64,000 nt of DNA from NCBI GenBank assembly GCA_035235625.1, contig CP141140.1, forward strand, positions 25,750,685 to 25,814,684, read 5' to 3'. Of the stretch, positions 12,226 to 24,089 are shown one piece after another. The translations under genes were made by a program, and so were the position numbers. Numbering within the stretch: position 1 is the stretch's first letter; each line of letters opens with the position of its first letter. Below the pieces are notes generated by a model, which saw only the letters and a program-made list of their open reading frames with translations, ran no database searches and was not told the origin of the DNA. The DNA comes from Saururus chinensis. Lineage: Eukaryota; Streptophyta; Magnoliopsida; Piperales; Saururaceae.

Positions 12226-14120
12226 CTACGATGAAAGTGGAGATGAAAGATCAGAATAAGCAAAGATGACCTTGTTGAACAAGAGGCTCATGATGGTTCT
12301 GTCAATCACATTAGTCTCAGACTCCAAGGAATCTAATGCTTCGCTTGACCTACTACGATAAAAACTGAGATAAAACTGTATTAGGCTATGTCTGATCAAG
12401 ATAGTAAAATGAATGAAAATATGGTGAGATATCAGTACCAAGGGCCTTGACCATCAACTGTTGCAAAGGATGCAATCTCCATGGCAAAATTGTCCCATCT
12501 GCTCTCACCTTCTGCTGAGCGTTGTCTAGAGCTTTCGGCAAGGCGGTAAAAGGCATCTCGAAAGCAAATCCTTGTCTCATCTTTAAACTGCTTGAAACAA
12601 ATTTTCAACAAAGCCGCGGTTACTGTGGTTCAAGAAAAGGTTGAACAAGTCTGAAGACTTCTTAATGAAAGCTTCTACAAATTTTCTATTTATTCATTCT
12701 AAAATTTTGTACTCATCCTTCAAGAACGTTACACATATGTTCTGCTATGCTTTCAACTTTCCCTCACCTGCTCAGCCAGCTCTTTTTATATGGACCTAAT
12801 AAAGCGAATGGAGGAGGTGCTTTTTAATTGCTATAATGGAGGAAGTCCCTGCCTGCTTAGGCCCCCCTACATGTTCTTGCACATTCAAATGCATTCCACT
12901 GGTTGTTACCTGTTTCAATACAAATTCAAGCTCGTCGAGTACAGATTCCTCCGAACTGTCATCCTCCCTCAAACCCAAACTCGTGGAAGTGGATACATTT
13001 AGCTCACTGTGTGCCAGTATTGTCAGCATTGGGACCTGAGAAGTTAACATGGATGAATTTAATAACCCAATTGTGAGCTAAGTATAGAATATTATGAGAC
13101 GACTGATCCTCTGATCCACATATAACAAAAACTTGCTTATAGTCCAATTTGTCAAGTTGTCGATTTTAATTTTAGTATATACACTGAGAGAATGCTATTT
13201 TTATCATCACGTTATGATCCTTCCGAATAAAAAAGAAAATTGCTTGCTTAAACTGAAACTTGAATATGGAATTCACACAACATGAAATTCCTGAATGTTC
13301 TACCTTTTTTTTAAACAAAACTTCGGCTGTCACTGTATCCACTAGAGAGGGGCTGCAGGCTTTTTCATCCCAGATATCTGGCTCTTCAAATATAGTGAAT
13401 GGAAGTTTACTTGTCCTGGTATACTCAGTCTCAAGGGTAGATAAATCTTTTGAAGTAGATGATTTGTCTGCAATCATGGCGGACAAGAGGTTCCCAAATG
13501 ACCCAGAATAATCTGTGGTCAAGTCTTCATGGTGATATGGATCTTCGACAACACGTAGGTCCTCGTGGGCCAATGAGTTTCTGGATAGATTGAAAAGATT
13601 ACCAAAGACGAAAGTCAGATGCATATCAGCCAATCATGAAAAAAAAATTGCTGTAATTGAAGATCGAAGTTCTGATTCTTGACAACTACATAATTCCTAT
13701 AGGATTTAAACCAAACATCTTAAGGGCTCCAGAAGTTATCTTGTACAAGGTGTTTTCATCCATCTGGTCCGGGCAATTTTGACACAATTGTTGGAGTTGA
13801 TAATCAGGCCGGTCCCATAAGAACCCTTGCTCATGCCTCACATTCCCTGCATTTTAAGAATACACATAACCAATCAACAGCCATGACACTAGCTTAGCAT
13901 ACACAACATTTCTTAGCATAGGCCTATTAAACTCACCCCTCAGAGTTTTCTTACCAGAATAAAACCTTTTTGTTGGTGATGTTAAATTTTCAAATGCCGA
14001 CATCTCATTTTGGGGCCAATCATCTAGTGACAAAGGTTCATCTTCACAAATTTGTTCTGATGTCCGCTGATTCTTGGGAACAATCCCATCTTCTTCATAC
14101 CTACTGAGACACCACTCCAT
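12226..14120 (-). CDS. LNK3/LNK4-like: LNK3/LNK4-like clock coactivator
   Basis: Six exons on the minus strand: 14120-13955, 13846-13747, 13580-13304, 13035-12910, 12587-12439, 12349-12226. They keep phase throughout and give 313 residues. LNK proteins are plant-specific transcriptional coactivators that bind REVEILLE MYB factors in the circadian clock; the short members LNK3/LNK4 are near 270-290 residues in Arabidopsis. Landmarks: N-terminal MEWC with DGIVPKN (family MDWY...IVPK); RPDYQLQQL then QMDENTLNSL across the exon 2/3 junction (family PDYQLDDL...QMDDIFLxSLL); EESVLDELEFVLKQ running into KDETRICFRDAFYRLAESSR, the family's TRICxRDAxYRLA signature; and C-terminal ESETNVIDRTIMSLLFNK (family ETNxIDRxxxxLxFNK). 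The exon 2 donor is the least standard and was chosen because it preserves phase and family sequence. A good acceptor at about 14132 implies a 5' UTR intron. The pattern-level match is strong; choosing LNK3/4 over LNK1/2 rests mainly on length. Confidence 0.78.
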
Positions 14121-14140
14121 CTGATTGACCCTGTAGAAAG

Positions 14141-15176
14141 GGTGAGACCAGGTAATTAGATTATTAACCAAACTAAATCATGCTTAAATAGTTAAGAGGG
14201 GGTCATAGACTACGCATGTAGACAAAAATCAGAGAGAAATGTCAGAAAGATCCCAATTTAATTCTATTAGTAACAAATTAATAGTGATTCCTGAGAGTAA
14301 AGTTGGAAATCAGAGTGTCAAAAGGAGATTCAGGGCGACTGAACTGAATCATTTTCGGTTAAAAAGCAAGCATACAAAGAAATCAGAAAAGATAAAACTA
14401 CGATCAGCAGTAAGATTACCAGAGATCAGATTCAAGAAAACCCTGCTACAACTTTAAAGCCAGCGCATAGAACTTCTTTTTCTGAGATAGAAAGGGTGAG
14501 ACCAGTTAATTAGTTTATTACCGACACAATTTGTAACTGAAAAGGCTGGGGGAATACATACAAGAGAAGCAAGATAAATCAGGCTTGAATAGTTAAAGAG
14601 GGGATCAATTACTATGCATGTAATAAAGTGATAGTGATTCAGGAAAGTAAAGTTGGAAATCAAAATCTCAGAAGGAGATACAGAGAGAATTGAATCATTT
14701 TCAGTAAAAATGCAAGCAAGAAAGCAAATCAAAAAAAGATAAAACTTTAATCATTGGTAAGATTTCCAGAGATCGACAGCAAGAAACCTAAAAACCACTT
14801 AGAGCAAGCCCACAGAACTTACATTTCGGAGACAGAAAAGGTGAGAATAGTTAATTATTAATATAATTTGTAACTAAAAAACACTAGGAGAATAAATACA
14901 AGAGAATCAAACTAGATCAGGCTTAAATAGTTGAGAGGAAATCAATAACTACGCGTGTAGACAAAAATCAGAGGAAAATGGCACAGAGTGATTCATGAAA
15001 GTAAAGTTAGAACTCAGAGTGTCATAAAAAAATTCAAAGAGAATGAACTGAATCATTTTCAGATAGAAAGCAAGCAAGGAACCAAATCAGAAAAGAGAAA
15101 ACTACCAGAGATTAGAAGCAAGAAAACTCTGTTAGGACTTTAAAGCAAGCCCAGAGAACTGTTTATGAGACACAAG
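14141..15176 (-). repeat. Three tandem ~345-bp copies spanning the LNK-like gene's leader region
   Basis: Unit starts near 14141, 14494 and 14840 are marked by GGTGAGACCAGGTAATTAG-like sequence. Each unit continues in the same order through AGGCTTGAATAGTTAAGAGG-like, GTAAAGTTGGAAATCAGAGT-like, GAATCATTTTCAG and AGCCCACAGAACTT-like blocks. On the minus strand each unit contains a pyrimidine-rich acceptor-like end, about 60-90 bases of leader-like sequence and, in copies 1 and 3 at least, a plausible donor (CTCTG then GTAATC or GTAGTT). The start of a fourth copy is hinted at 15177. The best reading is tandem duplication of a 5' UTR exon plus part of its intron. No protein coding is seen in the units. 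Confidence 0.8.
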
Positions 15177-15180
15177 GGTG

Positions 15181-15435
15181 AAGGGAGACCCACTTTGACT
15201 GAATTGGGTGTTGAGACTCCTGCTGAGTGCTATGGAAGCTTAACTTTTGAGAAAATGATAGATGAGTATCAACCCAGAAAGGCTGTCATTGGCAGCTTGA
15301 AGGCTTTGGAGTAGAAGCAAAGGCCTCAGACTGAGTTTGTGGCTCAGATGTCCCAAGAAAAACTAGTGGCAGAGAAAAGAGACCCATCTAAAAGTGTATG
15401 CTCATTGGTCCACGTGCTATGCAGGGCACCCTAGA
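15181..15435 (+). pseudogene. Unidentified protein-coding gene fragment
   Basis: The plus strand reads as protein-like sequence beginning GRPTLTELGVETPAECYGSL and continuing FEKMIDEYQPRKAVIGSLKA, then, after an in-frame TAG, KQRPQTEFVAQMSQEKLV. The composition and codon use look like a real exon, with charged and hydrophobic residues mixed as in a folded protein. It has no start codon at the left edge and stops near 15433. I do not recognise the family. It is probably an exon captured and dropped here, or the tail of a dead neighbour gene. Confidence 0.45.
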
Positions 15436-15541
15436 TTCTCCCCTTCTGGGAAAAGCTGTTTTAAATGCTTGTGGCCATGGTAGAAGCTACCAGAGGCAGC
15501 TTTTCCTACTCCCTGGCAGTACAACGCTGCATGGCCCATAG

Positions 15542-15574
15542 CCAAGTGAGCTGGGGGATGGGGGGCTCACTTGG
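15542..15574. repeat. Short perfect hairpin
   Basis: CCAAGTGAGC at 15542-15551 and its exact reverse complement GCTCACTTGG at 15565-15574 enclose a G-rich loop of 13 bases. It could be a decayed transposon end or a terminator-like fold; nothing else supports a role. Confidence 0.6.
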
Positions 15575-16917
15575 TCCCAATGCTGGTAAAGTCCGAACTT
15601 CGGTGAATGAAGTGGGAGACGTGCAGAACGTGTTTGCTCCGTGGATCTTTTGTTTTTGTTTTTATTTTTTTATCATGTTGAAAAAAAATTGTATGACTAC
15701 GGCAGCTGGATCTCTATCCGATGATAGGCATAAACCGATTTATTCCTTAACTTATATATATTATTAGATCAAAATTTGATGACACACGAAGCCCAAACTC
15801 GCCCTTAATGTCTTAAACCAGGGCTCACATAAACAAGGCTCTTTTAAATTTTAAAATAAAAATTCTTTGCACTTATCCATTTTATTATCTCATCCTTGTG
15901 GTTGTTAGAATCCTTTTGCGGGCCTCCTAATGTTGATTTGCTTTCACAATTTAAGAAGAAAAATGTTCTTGTGATGTTAACTCTAATACATGATGTCATC
16001 GCAACCATGTTTTAAAAATGGGTCCCATGATAAACAACGGTTCTTAAATAATGATGTACCTTCATCACATATGAAACTAAAAAGTTAGTATAGCACGCTA
16101 CAATTTATAAATAGTTCTTCGTCATCTCTCCCACGATATATATTGACTTGTAGTGCTACTACCAATTGCACCACGCAACACTCATAACATTGATGGCATG
16201 GGTCCCATTGGAGCTCGGCAACCAAAATGAGGCCCATGCCATGTGAGTGGTCTTAAATAGAAAAAAGTTTTTCGTGTTTCACTTTGATAACGAGCCCCAA
16301 AGACACAAAAGCTTTTGATATTTGAAATCAATAGCACATTGTGACATTAGCACTATTGGCACTTATGTATATTGGATTGTTGTTCTCATAGATAAAGGGC
16401 TCTCATGTGTTTCTTACACTAGGCTCATTGTCATAATCAAATATTAAAAAAATATTTCTTAATTAATTATATAATTTACCTGCCATCCCACCCCAAACCA
16501 TTTTCATTAACCAAAAATTTGGCCAACTTGCCTCTGATTTAGAAGGGTAGGCCGAGTTGACTCAACCATGCCAATATCTCTAGGCCAACTCTCAAATACC
16601 ATCCAGGTTGAGTTATGAATGGCTCGCCTTGGACACACTGCAACAACCACGAAGTTGCCCGGGTCAACCAAGAACTTGGCCCACTCAAGTAAGCTGTTTT
16701 TGTAGCCATCATACTTGTAACATATACACATATTAAGCTCAACCAGTCCTCTCTCTAATTATCGTGAGCGATTTCTTATATTGTGCCGTATGTACAAGCC
16801 TATGAGCATAATCGGACCAATATCTTCATGTGTTCCAAAACACTCTTCAAGATTTTCGAAGGTTAATTATGGCCAAGGGACATGTTAAAAATACTAAATA
16901 AGACCATGAACAACTAA
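15575..16917. other. No recognisable gene; decayed repeats
   Basis: A/T-rich sequence with a weak inverted repeat at about 16262-16465 (TTTCGTGTTTCACTTTGATAA-like on the left, inverted GGCTCATTGTCATAATCAAA-like on the right). The same pair of ends occurs near 40892-41122, so this is probably a diverged MITE of that kind. No open frame is convincing; the frames near 16507-16742 have no protein-like features. Confidence 0.5.
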
Positions 16918-17453
16918 GGGGTCGTTTGGGTACTGAATTAATTTAGTAGCGACTTAATTCAGTAATAAATTAATTCAAAAAATTCACCGCCAAAACTGAA
17001 TTACATTTGGTAAGAGAATTTGTTAGAATAAATTTAGACATCACGTCAAACCTAATTTTAAAACTTTAAACTAACATAACTTTCTCTCTCGAACTCGGAT
17101 ATGCACGTTCTTCGTACCATTACGCTTCTAAATTCAAGCTCTATCAAACAAGATCGCACAAGGGTAGGTAATTTTGAATTTTTAAAGTGAGCCCTACCTA
17201 TATTGAATGTTTGTCGAGGCTCAAATCGATATGAACAATAACCATTGAAAAATATAGAATCTGTAATTTTTAAAATGGTGATTAGGAGACTGAATTGACT
17301 GAATGATTCAGGCCGATTCAAGCTTGAAACAGCCTGAATCTAACTATAGTACTGAATTTTTAATTCAGCGCAGCTTCTATACACAAACAGGATTCTAAAA
17401 ATTCAATGTTGAATCTAATGAATCTTCTCACGATTCAGTACCCAAATAGCCCC
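16918..17453. mobile_element. Tourist-like (PIF/Harbinger) MITE
   Basis: It begins GGGGTCGTTTGGGTACTGAA and ends TTCAGTACCCAAATAGCCCC, an inverted repeat with few mismatches. TAA precedes it at 16915-16917 and follows it at 17454-17456, the 3-bp target expected for PIF/Harbinger. It is about 536 bp with a non-coding interior. Internal copies of ACTGAATT-type words show that subterminal repeats are present. Confidence 0.85.
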
Positions 17454-17456
17454 TAA

Positions 17457-17770
17457 GTGTCATGTCATGCCCAGACATGACTAGCCATAGTCACCAACAA
17501 TGCATGTCACGAGCACAGCTCCATGATAGTGGGATAGGACCCACCTCGGGGAGGAGAAGGAGAAATATGAAGAGGTGGAGGAGAAGAAGAATGAGTAGAA
17601 AAAGGAGGACGAGGGCAACACAAGCGGGTTGTGACCACAAGTTCACACCACCTTGGCTTGTCGGCTTTAAGGAAGAAGAGGAGGAAGCATAGAGGGGAAG
17701 AGTAGACTTGAAGGAGGACATTGGTGCCACATCTGTCAGGAAAGGCTTCAATACCAGTGTAGGAGGAGGA
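17457..17770. other. Purine-rich intergenic stretch
   Basis: GGAGGA/GAAGAA-rich sequence between the Tourist-like MITE and the copia element. Its long open frames on both strands follow from the simple composition. The last five bases, GAGGA (17766-17770), are the left target duplication of the copia insertion. Confidence 0.6.
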
Positions 17771-19740
17771 TGTGAGTTGTGGAAGCTTACATCGGACTAA
17801 CCGATCGATCGCTGTACTAGAGCGATTGATCAGCCCCTATTCATGAAAGCACGATCGCTAGAACGATAGATCACAATACAAAGCAATCGATTGGCACCTA
17901 ATAAACATAGATTTTATTCATTTTACACTTTTTTTACCTTATTTGCTAGTATATAATTAGTTAATTTAGGGTTCATTATGGTTTACTAGTGTTAGGATAG
18001 AAATTAGTGGTTTTAATTTAATTATTAGTTAATTTGGATGATATTAGTAGTTTAGGAATGTGTTTGAATCAATCCAAATTTTTACTATTGCTGTAGGTTA
18101 AAATTTGATTCATAACACTCTTGGAATGCTTACAAGTGATTTGGACAGCTTTCCGGAGTCACAGGTATAATGGAAATAAATATGGACACAAACAAAAGAG
18201 CTTAATGAATAGAACCGAAAGCTAGACGAAAATCTAGATAGTCCAATGAACAACAGTCATCTTCCCAAACATGAATTTGAACAATTAATTAGACAAAACC
18301 ATCCAGATTTCCAAAATGTGAAGCAGTTAGGAAAAATGATAATATCAAAGTCTAAAAAGTTTGGAATCACAAAAATTGATTTAGGAGTTTTGTTCATAAC
18401 TCATTTCTAGACAAGAGGTTTCTTTCAAAATTTTATTTATGGCGCCTTGGAGGTCAGAATTTGGAGTTCACAGTGACAAGGAGTTTCAAGCCACCATTAA
18501 TGAATTCATTGAAGCTTTTATCTCGCTGGAAAGTATCAAAGCAGCATAACAACAATGGATTCTCTTAAATTTGTTTGTGTTTATCTAAACTAAAATCAAC
18601 AAACTGGAGGATTTATTAGATAGAGGTGTGAATGCAAGGAACTCTAACATGATCATGAAATAGAGTAGAAAATAAAACGAACTGAAGTAAAAAGAAAGGA
18701 TTCCCTCTAATTGGCCGGATTGTGGGAAGAAAAATGTCCTTATTGTGGATGGATTAGGAGGCTAATGAGTCTATAAATAGAGCAATCGCGTCCAAAACAA
18801 GGGGGGAGAAAAAAATAGAGGAATTTTTTTTCAAGCCATGGTTACTGTAGCACTACTACTCACGAGCAATGTTCATAATTACTATTCACAAGCATTGTAG
18901 TAGTTAGAAACTGCAGGCAAGCTATTTTTCGACGGGTTTTCAATGAAGAACTTGAAAGGGACAGTATTAATTTTACTTTATTTTATTTCCCTCTATGGAT
19001 TCAATGCTTAATGTTATAATTTTCATGGCCATGGGATTCTAAACCCGCATAACTAGGGCTAAGATGAAGTACTAATGAAGCATGCCTTAAAACTCTAGTT
19101 TTAATTTCTATTTAGTGGATTAATCTTTTTAATTCTACCTTGTAAGTTTTCTTTTAATTATTGTGTCAAGCACATTAATTCATTAGATTATTATTAGGTA
19201 TAAATTATAACCTATGTGTATATGTGCAAAGAATTGATCTTTAATTATCATGCACTCTGGATACATTTAACACTTAGACAATTAATTAAAGTTGAGGTTT
19301 CCTTTGTTATTATATGAATTTGGATTAGAGTTGATGATACATGTGGATTTAGTATGGATTTGAGGCCTTGGTTTAATCCTTCATACAATTTTCTTTGAAG
19401 TTTTAGTTTTGTTTCTTTAGATTTTAAAGCAAGAATTATTTGGAATTTGATTTTAATAGCTTAGAATTAACGACTATTGATTTTAGTTTCCGATTATTTT
19501 TCCTAAGAATTAGCATTTCTCATGGGATCAACCTCGGATTTACCGAGCATTTTATTACTTCGCTACCTACGCTTGGGTAACTGTGTGATCCCGTGGACGT
19601 AGGCACCATTGTCAAACCACGTAAACCCTGGTGTACTCTCTCCTTATTGTCTTTTTCGCTCGTTTATGTTCCTCACAAGGATCCAACTGCTAGGTAGACT
19701 ATAGGCTAGATCAATTCTAGTGGGCGTATAGTCCACAACA
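17771..19740 (+). repeat. 5' LTR of the copia element, enlarged
   Basis: About 1.97 kb against about 0.62 kb for the 3' LTR. The first ~130 bases (TGTGAGTTGTGGAAGC...) and the last ~150 bases (from about GTAGGCACCATTGTCAAACC to the end) match the 3' LTR. The middle, about 17900-19590, has no counterpart there. That middle ends with ATGGGATCAACCTCGGATTT and a GAGCATTTTATTACTTCGCT motif typical of the transcribed 3' part of other plant LTRs, so it looks like sequence from a different retroelement, gained by insertion or recombination. Confidence 0.7.
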
Positions 19741-19741
19741 A

Positions 19742-19754
19742 TTAGTATCAAAGC
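19742..19754 (+). other. Copia primer binding site
   Basis: TTAGTATCAAAGC, one base after the 5' LTR, is a decayed form of TTGGTATCAGAGC, complementary to initiator tRNA-Met, as usual for plant copia elements. Confidence 0.7.
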
Positions 19755-20661
19755 TTTAGAAGGTTCGAGTAAACAAGACGATGACAGAAGATAGGAAGTT
19801 CAAGATCGAGAAGTTCACATGTCAGAACTATGGGCTTTAGTGCATGCAGGTCGAGGATTATCTTTATTGAAAGGAGTTACATCTTCCGATATTTGGTGAG
19901 CAGCCAAAGGACGTGGAGGATGCCATTGGGCTTTGCTTGACCAGAAGGTCTTGGGAGCAGTTCAATTGTCTATTTCTTCATCTGTTGCTTTGAATATCAC
20001 GAAGGCAAAGACAACGAGGCATTATTTCGAGTTTCAACACATTTGAACTCCTTTCATGACTTAATCAAATAGAGGCTGTTAAAGTTAAATTTAATGAGGA
20101 TATTCAGTTGATTACTTTGTTAAAATCTCTATCTGCTGATTGGGAATCCTTTAAAGTGGTTGTACATAGTTCTCATTCTACCCATAGATTTATATTGAAT
20201 TATATTTGTGGTGTGTTAATGGCTGAGGAAACATGACACAAAGGTGTCAAGCCTCATCAGGGTCAACTTTGACCTTTGATTTTAGAGGCCACCAAGGACA
20301 AAAACACTTTCAAAGTAAAGGAAAGTCTCGTTGAGGACGTTCCAAGTCTAAGGGAAGGAAGAATGATGGCAAGTGTTGGAATTGTGGTCAAACATGTCAT
20401 GTTAAATGTGATTGCAATAATGTATTATGAGATGGAGGTAATAACAATATTAAAAATGCTAATGTTGTTAATGTTGTCGATGGTGATGAATGCATGATAT
20501 TGTCTTGTGAAAGTAAATGTGAATCATGTATAATTGATAGTGGTGCATCTTTTCACGCTACATCTAGAAGTGATTTGTTTGATAATTATGTATCTGATGA
20601 TTTGGGAAAAGTTTACTTAGGAAATAACATGGCTTGTGAAATTATTGGTAAGGGTAATATT

Positions 20662-23600
20662 TGTCACGACCTGGATTTTCAAAACCCTTTTTAATTCAAG
20701 GACACGTGATAAATCACGAAAAAAAATTTCTTTCTTAGATACAAATCAATCAATTAATTATTCAGGTCATGATAACTGGGTTTCACAAATACGAATATCA
20801 AAACATAAGATATTATTACACATGTTAAAATTTGATAAAAGCAAGTTAACCCTCTGAGTGCAAGTTTGTCATATGTCCGAAAATAAATAACCAAGTAAAG
20901 TTGACTCTCACGCCAGTAATTATAATTACTTACAAGATTGCAAAAGTAAGAAACTAGATCCTACCAGTGCAATGTCGTCCTCAAACGCCCACCAAAGTCA
21001 TGATCTCGTAACATCCCCATCTAAAAAAACACTGCAACCAAACAAGACCAAACAACAACCAAGCATCTCCTCCCCTTGGAGAAGCATTTTAAAAGAACAA
21101 AAGTATTAATTAATATTTTGCAGATCGAGCCAACATCACCCAATGTTAGTTACCTACATACTCATCAGACAACATCTCCAATGTTTCCAACAAGATCAGA
21201 TTCAGATGTAGTTCTGCCTAAAAACTACACTATCCTAAGAAGCATAGATCTACACATGCAATGCTTAAGTATATTCAAGCAACTTACATTTTATGCAAGT
21301 CCTTTAATCATTCCACTTGCTCTAATTAAACAAGCAATAATAAATAATGTTATTAATTATCTCTTGAACCATTATTCGATAATTAATATCCCCATCTAAT
21401 CTCAAAGAAAGGCGGACTCATCAAATGACAACCTAAGTGACAAATGATACACTAAACATAGATCACCCTCAAAGGTAAATCCATGATAAAAACCCTAGAA
21501 TCTACCAAGAAGTATCATCACCCATCCTAGCCCATAAAAGACCTAACTGGAGTTGAAGGACATGACTCACAACTGCACCTGAACAGAAGTAGTGGGAGAA
21601 GCCAACTAAGCAAGATGTTAGCTAATCCAAATGTGTGTATACTAAATGATCCTCAATATATCGATGGTGAGCCCAGCTCACGCAAAGCTCCCTCCAACGG
21701 GGAGGTGCAATTACACTGTCAAATCAGTAGCTCCTTAATAGAGCTAAGATTGAGGAAACCATTTTGAACCCTATCTTGCTCATCATTAAGCTAGGATTTC
21801 GATTGACTATCCCAAACGCTATCAGTCCCTTCTAGACTAGGCTTGAAACTCGAATTGTCATCTGTTCATTAACCAAGGCAAAAAATTAAGTTAATGGCTT
21901 TGTTCACTCTATGAACTAGTCCCAGACCCCTCTCAAGTATTTTAGTCTTTATCTTATGTAGATGTTTTCACCCAATCCAAAGCTATCTAACCCCATTGAT
22001 TAGTCTTAAGCTAGTGATAAATTACTATCACAAAATCAATAGCAAACATTAAAACAACAAACAACATAAACAATTAGAACCACATAGGTCCAAGCAGATC
22101 CTAATATCAAAAACCAAATTTAATAATGATATTAGAATTGTTCGAGCTCTCATGCCCTAACCCTCCTTAGGTTAACTGATTAAGTCTTTATGGAAACTGG
22201 TCATGATGAACCTAAGGGCATTAAGATAATTTCACATTAGACACAATTTGCTCCATTCTCAGATAAGTCACAACCTCTCTAAAGGTTTCATTATCACATT
22301 GGCCCATTAATTCCTTTCACTTGAATGCAAGCCTGTCTTTATAGGGGTTTTTTTGTCTTTTTGTTTAGGGCTTCCCTGAACCTTGCTGAGTCTAAAACTA
22401 ATCCCAGGGGTACATCTTGACATTATGAACTTGAGGTAATTTTCTTCCTATTTAACGGGGTTGTAAACCCCTCGAACCAACGCCGATTTAATTAATCATT
22501 TTACTTTAACCCTGAGGTAAAATAGTCAATTATCTAATTAGTAGGATTTTTTTTCCTACCTTGTGGTTTGGTCCAAATTTATGATACACATTAAAATATC
22601 ACTAAGATTTTTCTCAATTTTTAATCCACTCATAGGCCCCTCAACTGGAGCCCCTAAGTCTAGTCATTAATCATTATTCTACGCTTCAACTCACAAGGAT
22701 AAATTAGTCATTTCAAAGTATCTAGGATTTTTCCTCGATTTCAAACTTCGTCAGGGCACTCAACAAACTCTCAAGACCATTATTTTAAAAAAAAATTATT
22801 CTAACTATTTTCACCTTCTGAACTGGACCCGATTTAGTTGGTATGTTATGTGTTTGTTTTTTTTTGTTGAGCCAGACCGAACCAGAACTGGTTACCCGAC
22901 CCAGTCCAGGGAACGACAACCCACATTGTAGGTCGTCTTCCCCACGACCGGCCAAAGGCCGTTCGGCCTCTCACTGTGCTACCCAAATCTTGGCAGACGG
23001 GGGGCAGCCCAGTGCTTTCGGACCACAGGCGCACTGCAGAACCAACAACTCCCCCCGTGGTCCTGTGGCCAAAGCCCCCTTTATTTTTCTTCTGCAAGAG
23101 GCATTGCAACAGCAAGCCACCATGGCCGGCCGATGGGCCGGGCTTGATCGGATCGCCATCCTTCGGCGATTTCGACCACCCAGGCCTCACCTCCGGCTGG
23201 GGGCTACACTGCGCCACCGCAGTGTTTTTTTTTTTTAAATAGTGCATTGGAGCCGCCACCGCAACCTAGGCAGGAATGGTCACAGTCGGTGCGGCCACGG
23301 CCAACGCCTTCCTTTTTTTTCTGTGCACCAGCATGGCGGTCGTGTGCTGGAGCCTGGCCCTTCATTGAGGGAGTCCGGTGTGCATCAACCAGCCAGTCAG
23401 CGGCCGGCTAGCATGATCAAAAAAATTACAAAAAAAGTACATTGTTTAACGAAATTACAAAACACCAATCATTGTTCATGTAAATTAAAAAAAAATAGAA
23501 TTACAAAAATCTAATTTACATTCAAATTCATTAAATAAAATTAACAACAACGATCCTACCTTAATCATCGATTTGTTGTCGATCCACCACTGCTGGACCG

Positions 23601-24089
23601 TCACCGGAGCCTTGTTGGAAAATTTCATCTACGGCTCCTCCTCCTTCCCTTAACAGTGAAAGCTTCCCTTAATTATGCCCTAAGAAGGCCTTTTATAAGC
23701 ATGGGGATTAAGGTTCCTAATCCCCTTAGGAGTTGGGCCAAAACCCCTCACCTAGGCAACTTAATTGGGCCTCTAAAAATAAATTTTGTCACTTTAATTA
23801 ACCAGGCCTACAAGACAACTTAAACAGACCAAATACATGTCTAAATCGGGTAAACGGGCTCTATACGATATGTTCAACTTCGAATTGTCATATCTCCCTC
23901 ACCTGAACTTCGATTCGTGCATTCTTGGTGTCATTTCGAAGCTATTTCTATCTACTTTTTAAAAACATTAGTCTTAGCCACAAATTCTATCTAGGGAAGA
24001 AGTTATTATACTAAGAAAGTCAATGTGTCAAACAACCTAATTTCTACATATTTAATTTTTGAAACCTAGGAAAATTTTGGGATATTACA
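20662..24089 (+). mobile_element. Long solo LTR (family X, copy A) inside the copia element
   Basis: It starts TGTCACGACCTGGATTTTC and ends GGGATATTACA; ATATT flanks it at 20657-20661 and 24090-24094, a 5-bp target duplication. It is about 3.4 kb with no gag or pol, so it is most simply a solo LTR. TGTCACGACC starts and LTRs of several kilobases are common in Tekay/Del-type chromoviruses, which is an inference. A GC-rich island at about 22860-23410 creates chance open frames on both strands. A close relative in opposite orientation is at 25033-28882. Confidence 0.85.

Noticed and set aside
12836-13039. Ser-rich plus-strand frame
   Set aside because: Shadow of exon 4 of the LNK-like gene on the minus strand.
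15465-15767. 100-residue plus-strand frame
   Set aside because: No recognised motif; includes a short hairpin and ends in low-complexity Phe-rich sequence.
17462-17751. Frames rich in Arg/Glu or Leu/Ser
   Set aside because: Caused by a GGAGGA/GAAGAA purine-rich tract.
22843-23514. Several overlapping frames on both strands
   Set aside because: They fall in the GC-rich island of a solo LTR, where stops are rare in all frames; no domain resemblance.
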